Shown here: piece after piece, positions 26,270 to 35,868 of the stretch | Numbering within the stretch: position 1 is the first letter of the stretch | Layout: each line of letters begins with the position of its first letter | Source: Risungbinella massiliensis | GTDB lineage: Bacteria; Bacillota; Bacilli; Thermoactinomycetales; Thermoactinomycetaceae | Direction of reading: 5' to 3' | Assembly: GCF_000942395.1 (NCBI RefSeq) | Contig: NZ_LN812102.1 | Location: 1,991,516 to 2,055,515 of the forward strand | Length of the DNA: 64,000 bases | Translations under genes and position numbers: made by a program | Notes under the pieces: generated by a model | What the model saw: the letters and a program-made list of their open reading frames with translations, nothing else | Told to the model about the DNA's origin: nothing | Database searches by the model: none

Positions 26270-26770
26270 TCACTTTTTAGACAAAAGTGATTCTTTGAGT
26301 TCTATAGTGCTGTTTTCCCACATTTCCGGATTATGTTCTTGTAAAAACTTCGCTAATACCTCTTTCGAATGATCTGGTAATTCCGTTACTTTGATTCGAC
26401 GTTTTAGTGCATCATCCATTCGATTCACATGAAAAGCAAGGTTTTTCCAACCTTTTTTGGACTCTTTGTCGATTTTCATCGAGCAAGCTGCTAATCCAGC
26501 ATAATAGGGCCCATTCTCTTGACGATCCACCGCTACCCAAATCACCCAGTATTCTTCACCATTAGGAACCTCAGTTTGGTCTGCCGTAAATTTGATCCCA
26601 CGTTCTACACGACTTTTTGCATGGATTAAACCTAAATCAATCTTTGCTTCTTCTGCACTCAACAATACAGAAGAAAGATTACTCAAATTCAATGTACCAG
26701 TATGGTACGCTTTGTGAGTTGTTGACTTTCCAGAAATAATTTGAAACTGTGGTTTTTTTTGATCGGACAT
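26270..26770 (-). CDS. YwhD-family protein
   Basis: 166 residues. The N-terminus (QFQIISGKSTTHKAYHTGTL), NLSNLSSVLL and the central segment EEYWVIWVAVDRQENGPYYAG match YwhD of Bacillus, a conserved family of unknown function found near the spermidine genes, as here. The ATG at 26770 is chosen with GGAGG ten bases upstream; a GTG at 26779 overlaps that site. Confidence 0.75.
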   Translation of the reverse strand: MSDQKKPQFQIISGKSTTHKAYHTGTLNLSNLSSVLLSAEEAKIDLGLIHAKSRVERGIKFTADQTEVPNGEEYWVIWVAVDRQENGPYYAGLAACSMKIDKESKKGWKNLAFHVNRMDDALKRRIKVTELPDHSKEVLAKFLQEHNPEMWENSTIELKESLLSKK

Positions 26771-26804
26771 AAACTTCACTCCTCCGACCTTATCTTACCC
26801 TCAG

Positions 26805-28607
26805 TTAATTACCTGACGCAAAAAAAGGTGGAGTCGATTTTTTCGAAGTGGAACGGAATAGGTAAGTTGGTTGCTTTTGTTTAATCATTCTTGGCACCGG
26901 TTTTTCTTCTTCTACTTTATCCTCCATAGTCATGGACTGACGAACAGGTAGTTGGATTGTAAAAGTAGTACCTCTTCCAGGCAAACTACTCACTTGAATT
27001 TGACCACCATGATCGGTAATAATCCGGTTACAAATGGAGAGCCCCATTCCGGTTCCCTCATCTTTGGTTGTAAAGAAAGGCTCAAAAATCCTTGTCACAT
27101 TCTCTGGTTTAATACCATATCCATTATCTTGTACTCGAATGAAGATCCGATCATTTTGGGCTTTCCAACGCAAATCAACAAAGCCTTTTTCTCCTAACGA
27201 ATCCATTCCATTCTGAACTAGATTGATTAGGACTTGTTTTAACTGTTCCGCATCTGCTTCTATAGTAAGCGGCTTTGCTGGTGGATAAAATCGCAGTTCT
27301 TTGCCCATTAAAATCGCTTTTGGGTGTAAAAGACTTATCACATCGTTCATTAGTTGATCTAAGTTGAACACAGTAAACTTTGCTGGTCTAGATTCACTCA
27401 AATTAAGGAATTGCTTTAGCAAATCGTTAATACGGTCGATTTCTGGTAAAATAATGGATTCCCAACGTTTTACCGCTTCCGATTCCGCAGCAGATATTTG
27501 TACGAATCCCCGGATCGATGTAAGCGGATTCCGGATCTCATGTGCTAAACCAGCAGCTAGTTGGCCTACTGCAGATAATTTTTCTAAATGTCTTCGCTTC
27601 TCTTCTTCATGATGACGTAGTCTACGTTGTTCAATGGAGAGCCGCTGTTCTGCTAATCGTATCAACTCGTCCGCATTTTCTGCTTCTTGTGGATAGGAGG
27701 CAGAGCCTAGATTATGATTGATAATAGTACGTTCAGTCCGGATTTCTCCCATTACCTTCTCAATGATCTCCAGACATCTACGAAGGATGGAACAATCCCC
27801 TACGAATCCTATAGCAAATTGATCTCCATCATAACGTGCAAGATGAGCATATGATGGGAGTGTCTTTTTGAGCAAACTGGCTAGTTTCACCAAGATTAGA
27901 TCGCCAAATTCGATTCCTTCTCGCATATTTACCTGTTTAAAATCGGTTAAATCGATACTGATTACGTGATAATTTTGGTTCTTACCGCAACGAGCAATAC
28001 TACGACTTACCTGTTCTTTAAAGGAACTCAAGTTATACAACCCTGTTAAATAGTCACGCCGGTATGTCTCTTCGATCTCCCCATTGTACTCCTCTATTTT
28101 TTTCCGTGATTCCCTCATTATCGTAACTAGGTATTTGTTTTTTTCTTTCGCCTTGTTTACTTCTGTAAAAGCTCTTTGTGCTTGCCTCATTCCCCAAGAT
28201 ACCATCACCAGCAAAGCACCATTAAATAGAAGTTCAAGTAAAAGTAGTGTATGCCAAGCAGAACAAATTTCGAGAACGAGATAAGCTCCAAGCGCAATAC
28301 CTAGCATGATATAGTGATCTTCTCTCTCTAAATAGAGATAGCATGCACCTAATAAAGAGACATACAAGATTATGACCGGAAATAATAGGGTAAAACCATC
28401 GATAAAACAGACTAGAGAAAGTAGTAATCCAAAATAAGTATACATTGGAAACCGAGAGGCCCATTCGGGTAGCAAACGGAATAAGACTCCAAGCGCAACA
28501 CAGGTTAACAAAAGGATTGTCCAGTAGATTCCTGGACTCCCCTTTTGAAACGTTTCCACTTGATCATATAGAAAATGGGTTTCATACGCATTTAGGTTAT
28601 CGATCAT
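26805..28607 (-). CDS. Membrane histidine kinase with a degenerate GGDEF domain
   Basis: 600 residues. About five membrane helices come first (residues about 25-145), then a coiled linker and a GGDEF-type domain opened by RRDYLTGLYNLSSF. Its signature is YDGDQF instead of GGDEF, so cyclase activity is unlikely. Next is a histidine kinase core: H-box AHEIRNPLTSIRGF, N-box LVQNGMDSLGEKG and G-boxes DNGYGIKPEN and GTGMGLSIC. No response regulator is adjacent, as with orphan sporulation kinases (KinA-E type). The signal and partner are unknown. Confidence 0.85.
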   Translation of the reverse strand: MIDNLNAYETHFLYDQVETFQKGSPGIYWTILLLTCVALGVLFRLLPEWASRFPMYTYFGLLLSLVCFIDGFTLLFPVIILYVSLLGACYLYLEREDHYIMLGIALGAYLVLEICSAWHTLLLLELLFNGALLVMVSWGMRQAQRAFTEVNKAKEKNKYLVTIMRESRKKIEEYNGEIEETYRRDYLTGLYNLSSFKEQVSRSIARCGKNQNYHVISIDLTDFKQVNMREGIEFGDLILVKLASLLKKTLPSYAHLARYDGDQFAIGFVGDCSILRRCLEIIEKVMGEIRTERTIINHNLGSASYPQEAENADELIRLAEQRLSIEQRRLRHHEEEKRRHLEKLSAVGQLAAGLAHEIRNPLTSIRGFVQISAAESEAVKRWESIILPEIDRINDLLKQFLNLSESRPAKFTVFNLDQLMNDVISLLHPKAILMGKELRFYPPAKPLTIEADAEQLKQVLINLVQNGMDSLGEKGFVDLRWKAQNDRIFIRVQDNGYGIKPENVTRIFEPFFTTKDEGTGMGLSICNRIITDHGGQIQVSSLPGRGTTFTIQLPVRQSMTMEDKVEEEKPVPRMIKQKQPTYLFRSTSKKSTPPFFASGN

Positions 28608-28786
28608 GTTCCCACCCCAGTTCTTTCCAAAATCATATATTTGTTGTATGTCATTCCACTTGTTTTGCTCTTATTCCTCCTGAATCTACCTAAATCGACA
28701 AAACCTTTCAAATTATCATGCATTTAGTTCAAACTTTGAACATATTTCCCTGTTGGTGAATCGACAATTTTCGCTCTGTTCTCAAA

Positions 28787-28822
28787 AATAAAGCCCTGAT
28801 TAGCACAGCGTGCATACAGGGT
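28787..28822 (-). terminator. Terminator after the 28852-29430 gene
   Basis: On the minus strand CCCTG...CAGGG encloses an inner GCAC...GTGC, followed by CTTTATTTTT. It lies 30 bases past the stop. The remainder of 28608-28786 shows no gene and probably holds the kinase promoter. Confidence 0.65.
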
Positions 28823-28851
28823 TAAAGTATTGGAGAAAAACCATTTCTTTC

Positions 28852-29430
28852 TTAGCCTAGGTAGTTAACTAAGTGGCTAAAATTTTTATTGGTAGCCTCT
28901 TTTTTGTTCTCTAAATCATTATGATTGGAGTTTTGCATTCCCATTTTGTCCCAAACTCCATAAGCATCTTCCATCATTGCTTCCCGCTTTAGAAGAGTCA
29001 ACTTTTGCGCATCTTCATAGCCATATGGGGTTGGAGCTTCATTTGCATATGTTGCTTGTCCCATTGGACGAACTGCATATACAGGTGCGTCATTCAACAG
29101 TGTATGTACCACTGTCTCTTTCAAGATATTCTTGATCTCCTCACTCCGATAACCGCTCTCTAAACTTTTGATCCACTGATAAACGGGACCGTCTTCTGGC
29201 GTAAAAGTAACATTGCGTTGAGTAGGTACATATTCGCTCTTTGCCTGAATCTGTTCTTTTAGGAGCCTGCTATCACAGATTGATTGAAGCGGAAAGTAGT
29301 TATTGCGCAGATAGGATTGGATACAATATTTGACTAACATTGGAAATTGGCCTTTTGGTAGTACTTCATACCAATAACGAACTAAGCGATCTTTCTTTCC
29401 TAAATATACTCCTACAGTAATAGAAGACAT
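28852..29430 (-). CDS. Uncharacterised 192-residue protein
   Basis: Not recognised with confidence. The N-terminus (SSITVGVYLGKKDRLVRYWY) is a beta strand followed by helices, and two segments (QFPMLVKYCIQSYLRNN and SLESGYRSEEIKNILKETV) have the spacing seen in ribbon-helix-helix partition adaptors such as ParR. The C-terminus is polar. A ParM-like actin is encoded 25 kb away, so a link is conceivable but unproven. The start is ATG at 29430, and a terminator follows. Single-gene unit. Confidence 0.45.
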   Translation of the reverse strand: MSSITVGVYLGKKDRLVRYWYEVLPKGQFPMLVKYCIQSYLRNNYFPLQSICDSRLLKEQIQAKSEYVPTQRNVTFTPEDGPVYQWIKSLESGYRSEEIKNILKETVVHTLLNDAPVYAVRPMGQATYANEAPTPYGYEDAQKLTLLKREAMMEDAYGVWDKMGMQNSNHNDLENKKEATNKNFSHLVNYLG

Positions 29431-29936
29431 GTCTTAACACCCCTTTAAAGGATTGGAAAATTTTAAATTACTAGAATTAATAATAATGGTAGCAGTACCC
29501 AATGATAAGCGTCAATAAGAGACTTTGTCGAATTGGCTCGTATATTCTCGAAAAGCGCAAAATCATGCTAACAATATGTTAATTTTCTGTTACTACAGCA
29601 AAAGATCTGCTTATTTTCCTCTATATTTGGAAAAATTCTTCATTTTTACTTCCTGAGAAACAGTGCATCAAATTCTGGTATAGTTGTAACAAACTTTTCC
29701 ATTTATAAATAGGCAGTTTCAAATGTTTTATATCATTTTATTGTTAGTGAAGTATGAAGATGATAATTTCCTTTTGAAAAAGCAGAGTCCCTCTCTCTAA
29801 TTGCTACTTCGAAATGCATTTCCAACATTCATTTGCAATACTCACTCGTGTTTTCTTGAGCTTGCTACTTGGTTGTGCGAAAATAAATGAAACTTCCATT
29901 GGAACGGATGGGATTTTAGGAGGAGACAAAAGAAAA
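29431..29936. other. 505-base intergenic region upstream of walR
   Basis: AT-rich divergent region with no convincing gene. An extended -10 sequence TGGTATAGT (29676-29684, plus strand) could drive walR, leaving a leader of roughly 250 bases. An open frame from 29814 runs into walR but has no ribosome site at its own start and is ignored. Confidence 0.4.
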
Positions 29937-30644
29937 ATGAGTGCCAGAATATTAGTTGTTGAGGATGAAAAACCCATTGCTGATATTATCCAATTCAATC
30001 TAGAAAGAGAAGGGTATCAGGTAGAGTGTGTGCATAATGGAGATGAAGCGATTCAATTAGCACTCTCCAATCCACCAGACCTTATGTTACTCGACTTGAT
30101 GCTACCAGGAGCAGATGGTATTGAGGTTTGTCGTCGTATTCGTCAAAAGTATTCACTCCCTATTATTATGTTAACTGCCAAAGATTCCGAATTAGACAAA
30201 GTTTTAGGTCTTGAGATCGGGGCAGATGACTATGTGACCAAACCATTTAGTAATCGGGAACTACTTGCTCGGATCAAAGCGAATCTTCGCCGGATTCAAA
30301 GTCAAAAAGAGGTAGACACATCCACTTCCTCAAGTCAATTGCTCCAGATAGGGGATTTATCCATTGATGCTAACAGCTTTATTGTCAAAAAACGGAACAA
30401 ACCAGTAGATCTCACTCACCGAGAATTTGAGCTATTGCTATATCTCTCCCAACATGTTCAGCAAGTTCTCACTCGTGAGCATCTCTTACAGTCTGTTTGG
30501 GGCTATGATTATTTTGGAGATGTACGTACGGTCGATGTTACCATTCGCCGGCTACGCGAAAAAGTAGAGGATGATCCAGGAGCACCGCAATATATCATTA
30601 CGCGTCGAGGGATTGGTTATACGATGCGTGATCCAAAAGCATAA
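29937..30644 (+). CDS. walR: Response regulator WalR (YycF)
   Basis: 235 residues of the OmpR/PhoB type. The receiver has the acidic pocket (VVEDE) and phosphoacceptor Asp in [13 protein letters not shown], then [14 protein letters not shown] and the Lys of TKPF. The winged helix has [13 protein letters not shown] and [18 protein letters not shown]. With WalK it is the essential regulator of cell-wall autolysins in Bacillales. The ATG at 29937 has GGAGGAG upstream. First gene of walRKHIJ. Confidence 0.97.
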   Translation: MSARILVVEDEKPIADIIQFNLEREGYQVECVHNGDEAIQLALSNPPDLMLLDLMLPGADGIEVCRRIRQKYSLPIIMLTAKDSELDKVLGLEIGADDYVTKPFSNRELLARIKANLRRIQSQKEVDTSTSSSQLLQIGDLSIDANSFIVKKRNKPVDLTHREFELLLYLSQHVQQVLTREHLLQSVWGYDYFGDVRTVDVTIRRLREKVEDDPGAPQYIITRRGIGYTMRDPKA

Positions 30645-30655
30645 AGGGTGACCAA

Positions 30656-32512
30656 ATGATGAATTGGGAAACCACTTGGAATAAATGGCTCAAACGAGAC
30701 TGGAAAGAGTTTTTCCGTGGACTTCAATGGAAGCTAGTTGTGATCTTTTCTTTGATGATTATCATCGCCGTCCAAGTGATCGGGGTAAACTTTTTTTATT
30801 CTCTCAATAAGTTTTTTGTAGATGATCTTCAGCGCGAATTAACACTGCAAGCAGACCTTCTCAAAAATAATCAAGGGATCCAAGAAACCTTACAAGAACA
30901 GATCCCTTTAGCCGATAAACAGACGAAACTAAACACAGCTCTAAAACAGTTAATTATTTTAAAAACACGAGAGAAAGGTACCGATTTTTCAGCTGAAGTT
31001 CAAATTCTAGACCACTCTCGTTATGTACTCGCCTCTTCCAAAACGGACCAAAATATCGGAAAGATCAATTTGCGAGCACAGCAAGAGGAGATGGGCACTC
31101 TTACACGAAGAGATCTTTCCGATGAAACCGATTACCAAGTACTTTTGATGCCTATCTATGCGAGCGATAATGAATCCGAAGCGATTGGATTTATCTACAT
31201 CGAGGCTTCCCTTGAACCTATCTATTATAAGATTAGAGAAATCATTAGGATCTTGGTGAAATCGACTGCATACGCGATGGCCGTTACAGGCCTCCTAGTT
31301 ATTTTATTAACCCGAACGATCACTACACCTGTTCAAGAGATTACTTCGCAAGCAACAGCGATGGCGGAAGGAGATTTTGATCGTAGAGTTAGTGTGAAAA
31401 GCGAGGATGAGATCGGGAAGCTAGCAAAGGCTTTTAACCATCTAGCCTCGCACCTTCGTGAAGCACTGTCAGAAAAAGAAGAGGAAAAGAAGAAATTAGA
31501 GACGGTACTTGCCAATATGACAGACGGGGTAATCGCTACGGACCCTGAAGGCAAAGTAATTGTAAAAAACCGTTGGGCAGAAAAATTATTGTCTCGTGAG
31601 ATTCAATTAGGAGAACGGGTTGATGAGATATTGGAACTCTCCCAACCTATTCAATATCCTATTGTTGAAACAAGTCAGCAATTGTTGGAAATCAGGGGCG
31701 AAACTCAAGATGAATGGACCGTCCTGCAAGCTACTTTTTCTCCGATCAAACGAGGCACAGAAGAATCGGTAGGCTTGATCGCAGTCTTAAGTGATGTTAC
31801 CGAACAGGAGAAATTAGACCAACAGCGGAAGGACTTTGTCGCAAACGTCTCTCACGAGCTGCGAACTCCTCTTACTACCATCAAAAGTTACTTAGAAGCA
31901 CTCGATGACGGAGCAATGGAAGAGCCAGAGCTAGCAAAGCGCTTTCTGAAGGTAACCCAACAAGAGGCGGATCGCATGACTCGATTGATTCAAGATCTAT
32001 TGCAACTTTCTCGTTTAGATGCCAAGAGGGTTTCGTTACAACGAACCATTGTCTCAATTCGTGATGTACTAGAAGATGTGGTTGATCGATTTGCTTTTCA
32101 GTCCAAACAAAAAGAAATTTCCTTAACTCTCCAGATCCAAAACCTACTACCTAGTGTATTTGCTGATCGAGATAAGGTGGATCAAGTTCTGGACAATGTA
32201 ATATCCAATGCAGTCAAGTTCACACCAGAAGGTGGAAAAATATCAGTAACTGCCAAGAGAAGAAAAGATGGACTCGTCGAAATTGCGATTGAAGATACAG
32301 GAATCGGAATCCCCAAAAGTGATTTAGGACGAATCTTTGAGCGTTTTTATCGGGTGGACAAGGCACGTTCTCGTGATATGGGGGGTACTGGTTTAGGTTT
32401 AGCAATTGCCCAAGAAATTGTTCATCTTCACGGCGGCGAAATTTGGATTGAAAGTCAGTATCAAGAAGGGACACAGGTTTACTTTACACTACCAACATCT
32501 TATCGGAGGTGA
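30656..32512 (+). CDS. walK: Sensor histidine kinase WalK (YycG)
   Basis: 618 residues. Two membrane helices bracket an extracellular sensor (about 50-195). Then come a HAMP domain, a PAS domain (NMTDGVIATDPEGKVIVKN) and the kinase core: H-box NVSHELRTPLTTIKSY, N-box VISNAVKFTPEGG and G-boxes DTGIGIPKSD and GGTGLGLAI. It phosphorylates WalR. It starts with tandem ATG ATG after GGGTGA, 11 bases past walR. Confidence 0.97.
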   Translation: MMNWETTWNKWLKRDWKEFFRGLQWKLVVIFSLMIIIAVQVIGVNFFYSLNKFFVDDLQRELTLQADLLKNNQGIQETLQEQIPLADKQTKLNTALKQLIILKTREKGTDFSAEVQILDHSRYVLASSKTDQNIGKINLRAQQEEMGTLTRRDLSDETDYQVLLMPIYASDNESEAIGFIYIEASLEPIYYKIREIIRILVKSTAYAMAVTGLLVILLTRTITTPVQEITSQATAMAEGDFDRRVSVKSEDEIGKLAKAFNHLASHLREALSEKEEEKKKLETVLANMTDGVIATDPEGKVIVKNRWAEKLLSREIQLGERVDEILELSQPIQYPIVETSQQLLEIRGETQDEWTVLQATFSPIKRGTEESVGLIAVLSDVTEQEKLDQQRKDFVANVSHELRTPLTTIKSYLEALDDGAMEEPELAKRFLKVTQQEADRMTRLIQDLLQLSRLDAKRVSLQRTIVSIRDVLEDVVDRFAFQSKQKEISLTLQIQNLLPSVFADRDKVDQVLDNVISNAVKFTPEGGKISVTAKRRKDGLVEIAIEDTGIGIPKSDLGRIFERFYRVDKARSRDMGGTGLGLAIAQEIVHLHGGEIWIESQYQEGTQVYFTLPTSYRR

Positions 32513-32517
32513 AGCAG

Positions 32518-33948
32518 TTGAAGAAGGGAAGTTCGTTCTGGAAGAAAAACAAAGAGCGTATCAAGACAACCACTCTGATACTGCTCATCTTGGCGAGTTT
32601 TGCACTAACAGGTCTGTTATGGTATAGTTCTCCTCCCTATACAGAAACGACGGAAACCAAGTACCAAGAGACACCTCTTATTGGAAAAGAGGTAGACAAC
32701 CGCCAAAAAGAGGTGTTTGATCTGACAGCTCCTCCTTTTTTGGTAGTCCACCAACGCAATCAACACTATCTCATTACCAAAGAGAAAAATCAGGTTTATC
32801 GAGATCTTATAAAGACAATCCATCAAGATTCTGACCTTACCAACGTAGAGCGAAAATTCCCTACCCCACAAGAATGGCGGTATATTTTAGAAGAAGCAAG
32901 TTCGGTGGAAATGCAATTCTTTCAAGATCTAACACTTGAACAAGTAGACTCCTTTTTCTTATCGCTATTGGATTCTGATGGAAAAGCTCCTTTAAAAGAA
33001 ATGGGGAAGATCAGCAGGATTTTGGTGTGGGAAGATCGTAATCAATCTAACCCTAAGATCTGGTTTATAAGCGATGAAACACACTCTGTTGTACAGGCTA
33101 CTATGGCAACTACTCTTGTTCCAAACTTTCACTCTCAGTTGGTTAATGCCATTTCAAATTCTCCTGACGAACAAGTGACGCCTATCTATGGAAATAATAA
33201 TAAGCCACCTTGGGATCCTGGCTCAGGTGCCACCTTTAGCCGTGTTTTCTATCTACCAAACGATCCATGGCAGGTTACAAGACCAACTTTTGAGACAACC
33301 ATATACTCAATTGAAGAGATGAAAAAAATCCTGTTTCGACGTGACTACAAAATTGACGCGATCAACAACAACAATGAGTTGATCTATCTTTTTAACGATC
33401 AAACGCTGGTCTATAATCAAGCGAAAAATGAAATTCGCTACACCGATAACTCCAATCGAGATGGCGAGGAGAAAGTAATTAGTAGCCAGATTGAAACGAT
33501 TCAAAGTGAGTTTATGCTAAAACATTATGGATGGACTGGCTCCTATCTGCTAGAGAAAGTACTCCCAGAAAAAAAGGATACATTTGTTTTTCGATTGTTG
33601 CATGAAGGGATTCCTGTCTATGCTCCTAAATCAACAGAGAGGGACTCCCAAACTCAACTCGATCAAATTCTTTTAACTCCAGACAGTAGTAATGCTTCTG
33701 GTGTGGGAAGTTATCAACGATCTCTGGAAATTATAAAACAAGAGAAAAGCGTTCAATCCAGTACCCTACCGGGTCGTACACAAGTATTGGATGAACTTCA
33801 CAAACGGAATCTCCCACTAACCGAGGTTACACAGCTTTATCCGATCTATCAAATGAGACGATCGGAAGTTAATACGGTAGAATTCGTTCCTTATTGGAAA
33901 ATCCAAACGGTATCTGGTACAGAAGTTTTGATTGGAGGCGAGAGTTAG
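32518..33948 (+). CDS. walH: WalH (YycH), regulator of WalK
   Basis: About 476 residues. One N-terminal membrane helix (TLILLILASFALTGLLWY) and a long extracellular part typical of YycH, which with WalI restrains WalK at the membrane. I prefer TTG at 32518, eight bases after GGAGG; the in-frame GTG at 32509 overlaps both that site and the walK stop. Identification rests on operon position and topology plus the C-terminal RRSEVNTVEFVPYWKIQT segment. Confidence 0.9.
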   Translation: MKKGSSFWKKNKERIKTTTLILLILASFALTGLLWYSSPPYTETTETKYQETPLIGKEVDNRQKEVFDLTAPPFLVVHQRNQHYLITKEKNQVYRDLIKTIHQDSDLTNVERKFPTPQEWRYILEEASSVEMQFFQDLTLEQVDSFFLSLLDSDGKAPLKEMGKISRILVWEDRNQSNPKIWFISDETHSVVQATMATTLVPNFHSQLVNAISNSPDEQVTPIYGNNNKPPWDPGSGATFSRVFYLPNDPWQVTRPTFETTIYSIEEMKKILFRRDYKIDAINNNNELIYLFNDQTLVYNQAKNEIRYTDNSNRDGEEKVISSQIETIQSEFMLKHYGWTGSYLLEKVLPEKKDTFVFRLLHEGIPVYAPKSTERDSQTQLDQILLTPDSSNASGVGSYQRSLEIIKQEKSVQSSTLPGRTQVLDELHKRNLPLTEVTQLYPIYQMRRSEVNTVEFVPYWKIQTVSGTEVLIGGES

Positions 33949-34686
33949 ATGGATTGGCGGCGTGCAAAGACCATTTTAATTGTTACGTTTCTTCTACTGA
34001 ATCTCTACCTCGCTTCTCAACTGAATGATACCGTCTACAATCAGAGTCTGTATGTAAACAACAACCTCATCTCAGATGATCAAATCAATAATCTATTAAA
34101 AGCAAATCAAGTACAGCTTGATCCTCAAAAAAAGCCCCGCAATATTGAAAAGGTAAATTTATGGAAAGGTCAGATTGAAACATTTCCAAGTCATGTTCGA
34201 GTAGAAGATAGTTTGTTTGAAGTAAATGCAACAATCCCACCCGGAACAGAGAAGGCTACTGCTACAGCGATCAAGTCAGCTATCCAGACTGTTTATTCAG
34301 GGGAGTTATCCTACACTGGTCGTCGCGAAGGGGATACATATTATTTCAATCAAATGATTGGAGAAATTCCAATCTATTCCAACCCTTTAGAAGCTACCTA
34401 CTCAAATGGTAAAATCAAGGTAAAAGGGGTTTTGTTTGTTCCAGTTGATAATGGAGAACCAATTCCTCTGATTCCGGTCAATAATGCTTTATATACCTTG
34501 ATCAACAACAAAGATCCAAAAACTTTTATCGATAAACAGATTGATTCCATTCAACTAGTATACTGGTTAAGCTCCGATGATCCAGCTTATTTGGTACCCT
34601 ATTGGCGCTTTCAAATCGGGGACAGTTCACATCTAGTCAATGCTCACAAATCCGACAGTAGCACAGAATTAATTACGGAAAATTAG
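33949..34686 (+). CDS. walI: WalI (YycI), regulator of WalK
   Basis: 245 residues. N-terminal anchor MDWRRAKTILIVTFLLLNLYLA is the hallmark of YycI. The extracellular part ends with VYWLSSDDPAYLVPYWRFQ, similar to the end of WalH. Start directly after the walH stop, with GGAGG upstream. Confidence 0.93.
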   Translation: MDWRRAKTILIVTFLLLNLYLASQLNDTVYNQSLYVNNNLISDDQINNLLKANQVQLDPQKKPRNIEKVNLWKGQIETFPSHVRVEDSLFEVNATIPPGTEKATATAIKSAIQTVYSGELSYTGRREGDTYYFNQMIGEIPIYSNPLEATYSNGKIKVKGVLFVPVDNGEPIPLIPVNNALYTLINNKDPKTFIDKQIDSIQLVYWLSSDDPAYLVPYWRFQIGDSSHLVNAHKSDSSTELITEN

Positions 34687-34732
34687 ATAGGATCTTTTTT
34701 TTAAAACTAAAAATAAGAAGCTCCTACATGCT

Positions 34733-34812
34733 CACATAAGAGAATCCTGATCAGAACATTTTATCGCTTTTAACTAAGTGCCTCCTCAGATCAGGATTCT
34801 CGCGCATTTCGA
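34733..34812. repeat. Intergenic hairpin repeat, copy 1
   Basis: AGAATCCTGATC (34741-34752) pairs with GATCAGGATTCT (34789-34800) around a 36-base loop. The loop and flanks resemble those at 48655-48735, and the stem bases covary between the copies. It lies between walI and walJ. No terminator T-run follows. Confidence 0.65.
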
Positions 34813-34849
34813 GATTTTGTATAGGAGTTCTATAGATTAGGAGAGAGCT

Positions 34850-35689
34850 ATGCGAGTAAGTGTATTAGCAAGCGGTAGTTCTGGCAATGCCATTTATATA
34901 GAGAGCGAAGAAAGTAGAATGTTAGTAGATGTCGGGCTCAGTGCCAAACAGATCGAATTACGATTAAAAGCGATTGACGTAGATCCTGAGAGCATCCAAG
35001 CTCTCTTTATCACCCATGAGCACATCGATCATGTCAAAGGGCTAGGAGTCTGGGCACGCCGGTATCAACTGCCTATATTCTGTAATGATGCTACTCTCCA
35101 AAACCTCCCGAATAGTGTAGGCGAGATCCCAAAAGAACTATTTCGCTCTTTTGGAAGCAACAATGCGATGGATTGGCAAGATCTCCATGTGGAATCTTTC
35201 TCGATATCACATGATGCAGCAGATCCAATGGGTTTTGTCGTTTGTAAAGAGCAGGAGAAAATTGCAATCGTGACAGACACAGGCTATGTCTCCTCTAAAA
35301 TCGTAGAAAAAGTACAAGGATCTCATACGTTGATCTGGGAAAGCAATCACGATGTGGAGATGCTACGTATGGGTCCTTATCCTTGGAGTACAAAACGCCG
35401 AATTTTAAGTGATGTAGGTCATCTCTCCAATCAAGATTCTGGCGATGCTCTACGAGAGGTATTAGCTGGCGAAGGGGAAAATGTCTACCTAGCACACTTA
35501 TCCCGAGAGAACAATCTCCAAGAGCTGGCGCATCTTACAGTGAAAAATATATTAGAAGACAGCGGAGCAGAAGTAGGACAAGCCGTTCGGTTATTCGAAA
35601 CCTATGCAGACCGCCCTACCCCGCTATCTCCGGTTAAAAGAAAAACAGTTCCAGTTGGCAACCTATTTGCTTCTGTCAGTGTTTCATAG
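34850..35689 (+). CDS. walJ: WalJ (YycJ), metallo-beta-lactamase-fold exonuclease
   Basis: 279 residues. The metallo-beta-lactamase fold shows SGSSGNAIYIE, the HxHxDH metal motif THEHIDHVKG and later SHDAADPMGF and VTDTGY. YycJ-type proteins are 5'-3' DNA exonucleases linked to mismatch repair in Bacillus species. The ATG has GGAGAGAG upstream. It is set off from walI by the hairpin repeat, so it may be separately expressed. Confidence 0.92.
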   Translation: MRVSVLASGSSGNAIYIESEESRMLVDVGLSAKQIELRLKAIDVDPESIQALFITHEHIDHVKGLGVWARRYQLPIFCNDATLQNLPNSVGEIPKELFRSFGSNNAMDWQDLHVESFSISHDAADPMGFVVCKEQEKIAIVTDTGYVSSKIVEKVQGSHTLIWESNHDVEMLRMGPYPWSTKRRILSDVGHLSNQDSGDALREVLAGEGENVYLAHLSRENNLQELAHLTVKNILEDSGAEVGQAVRLFETYADRPTPLSPVKRKTVPVGNLFASVSVS

Positions 35690-35719
35690 CACTTGGCTTC
35701 TATAGTCAAGTGTTTTTTT
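35689..35719 (+). terminator. Terminator after walJ
   Basis: CACTTG and CAAGTG pair around an 11-base loop, followed by TTTTTTT. It starts in the base after the walJ stop. Confidence 0.7.
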
Positions 35720-35868
35720 GTGGTTATAATTCTGTCCTTATTTGGTGATTATATGGTGAAAAGCTGGCAGCTTTACGAAATTTATCGAACTTGTTTCATG
35801 AAAAAATGGCAATTTAGTATAATAAGGAGTAAGGTTTCTCCATGATCGTATTAGAAAGGGGCAATTCT

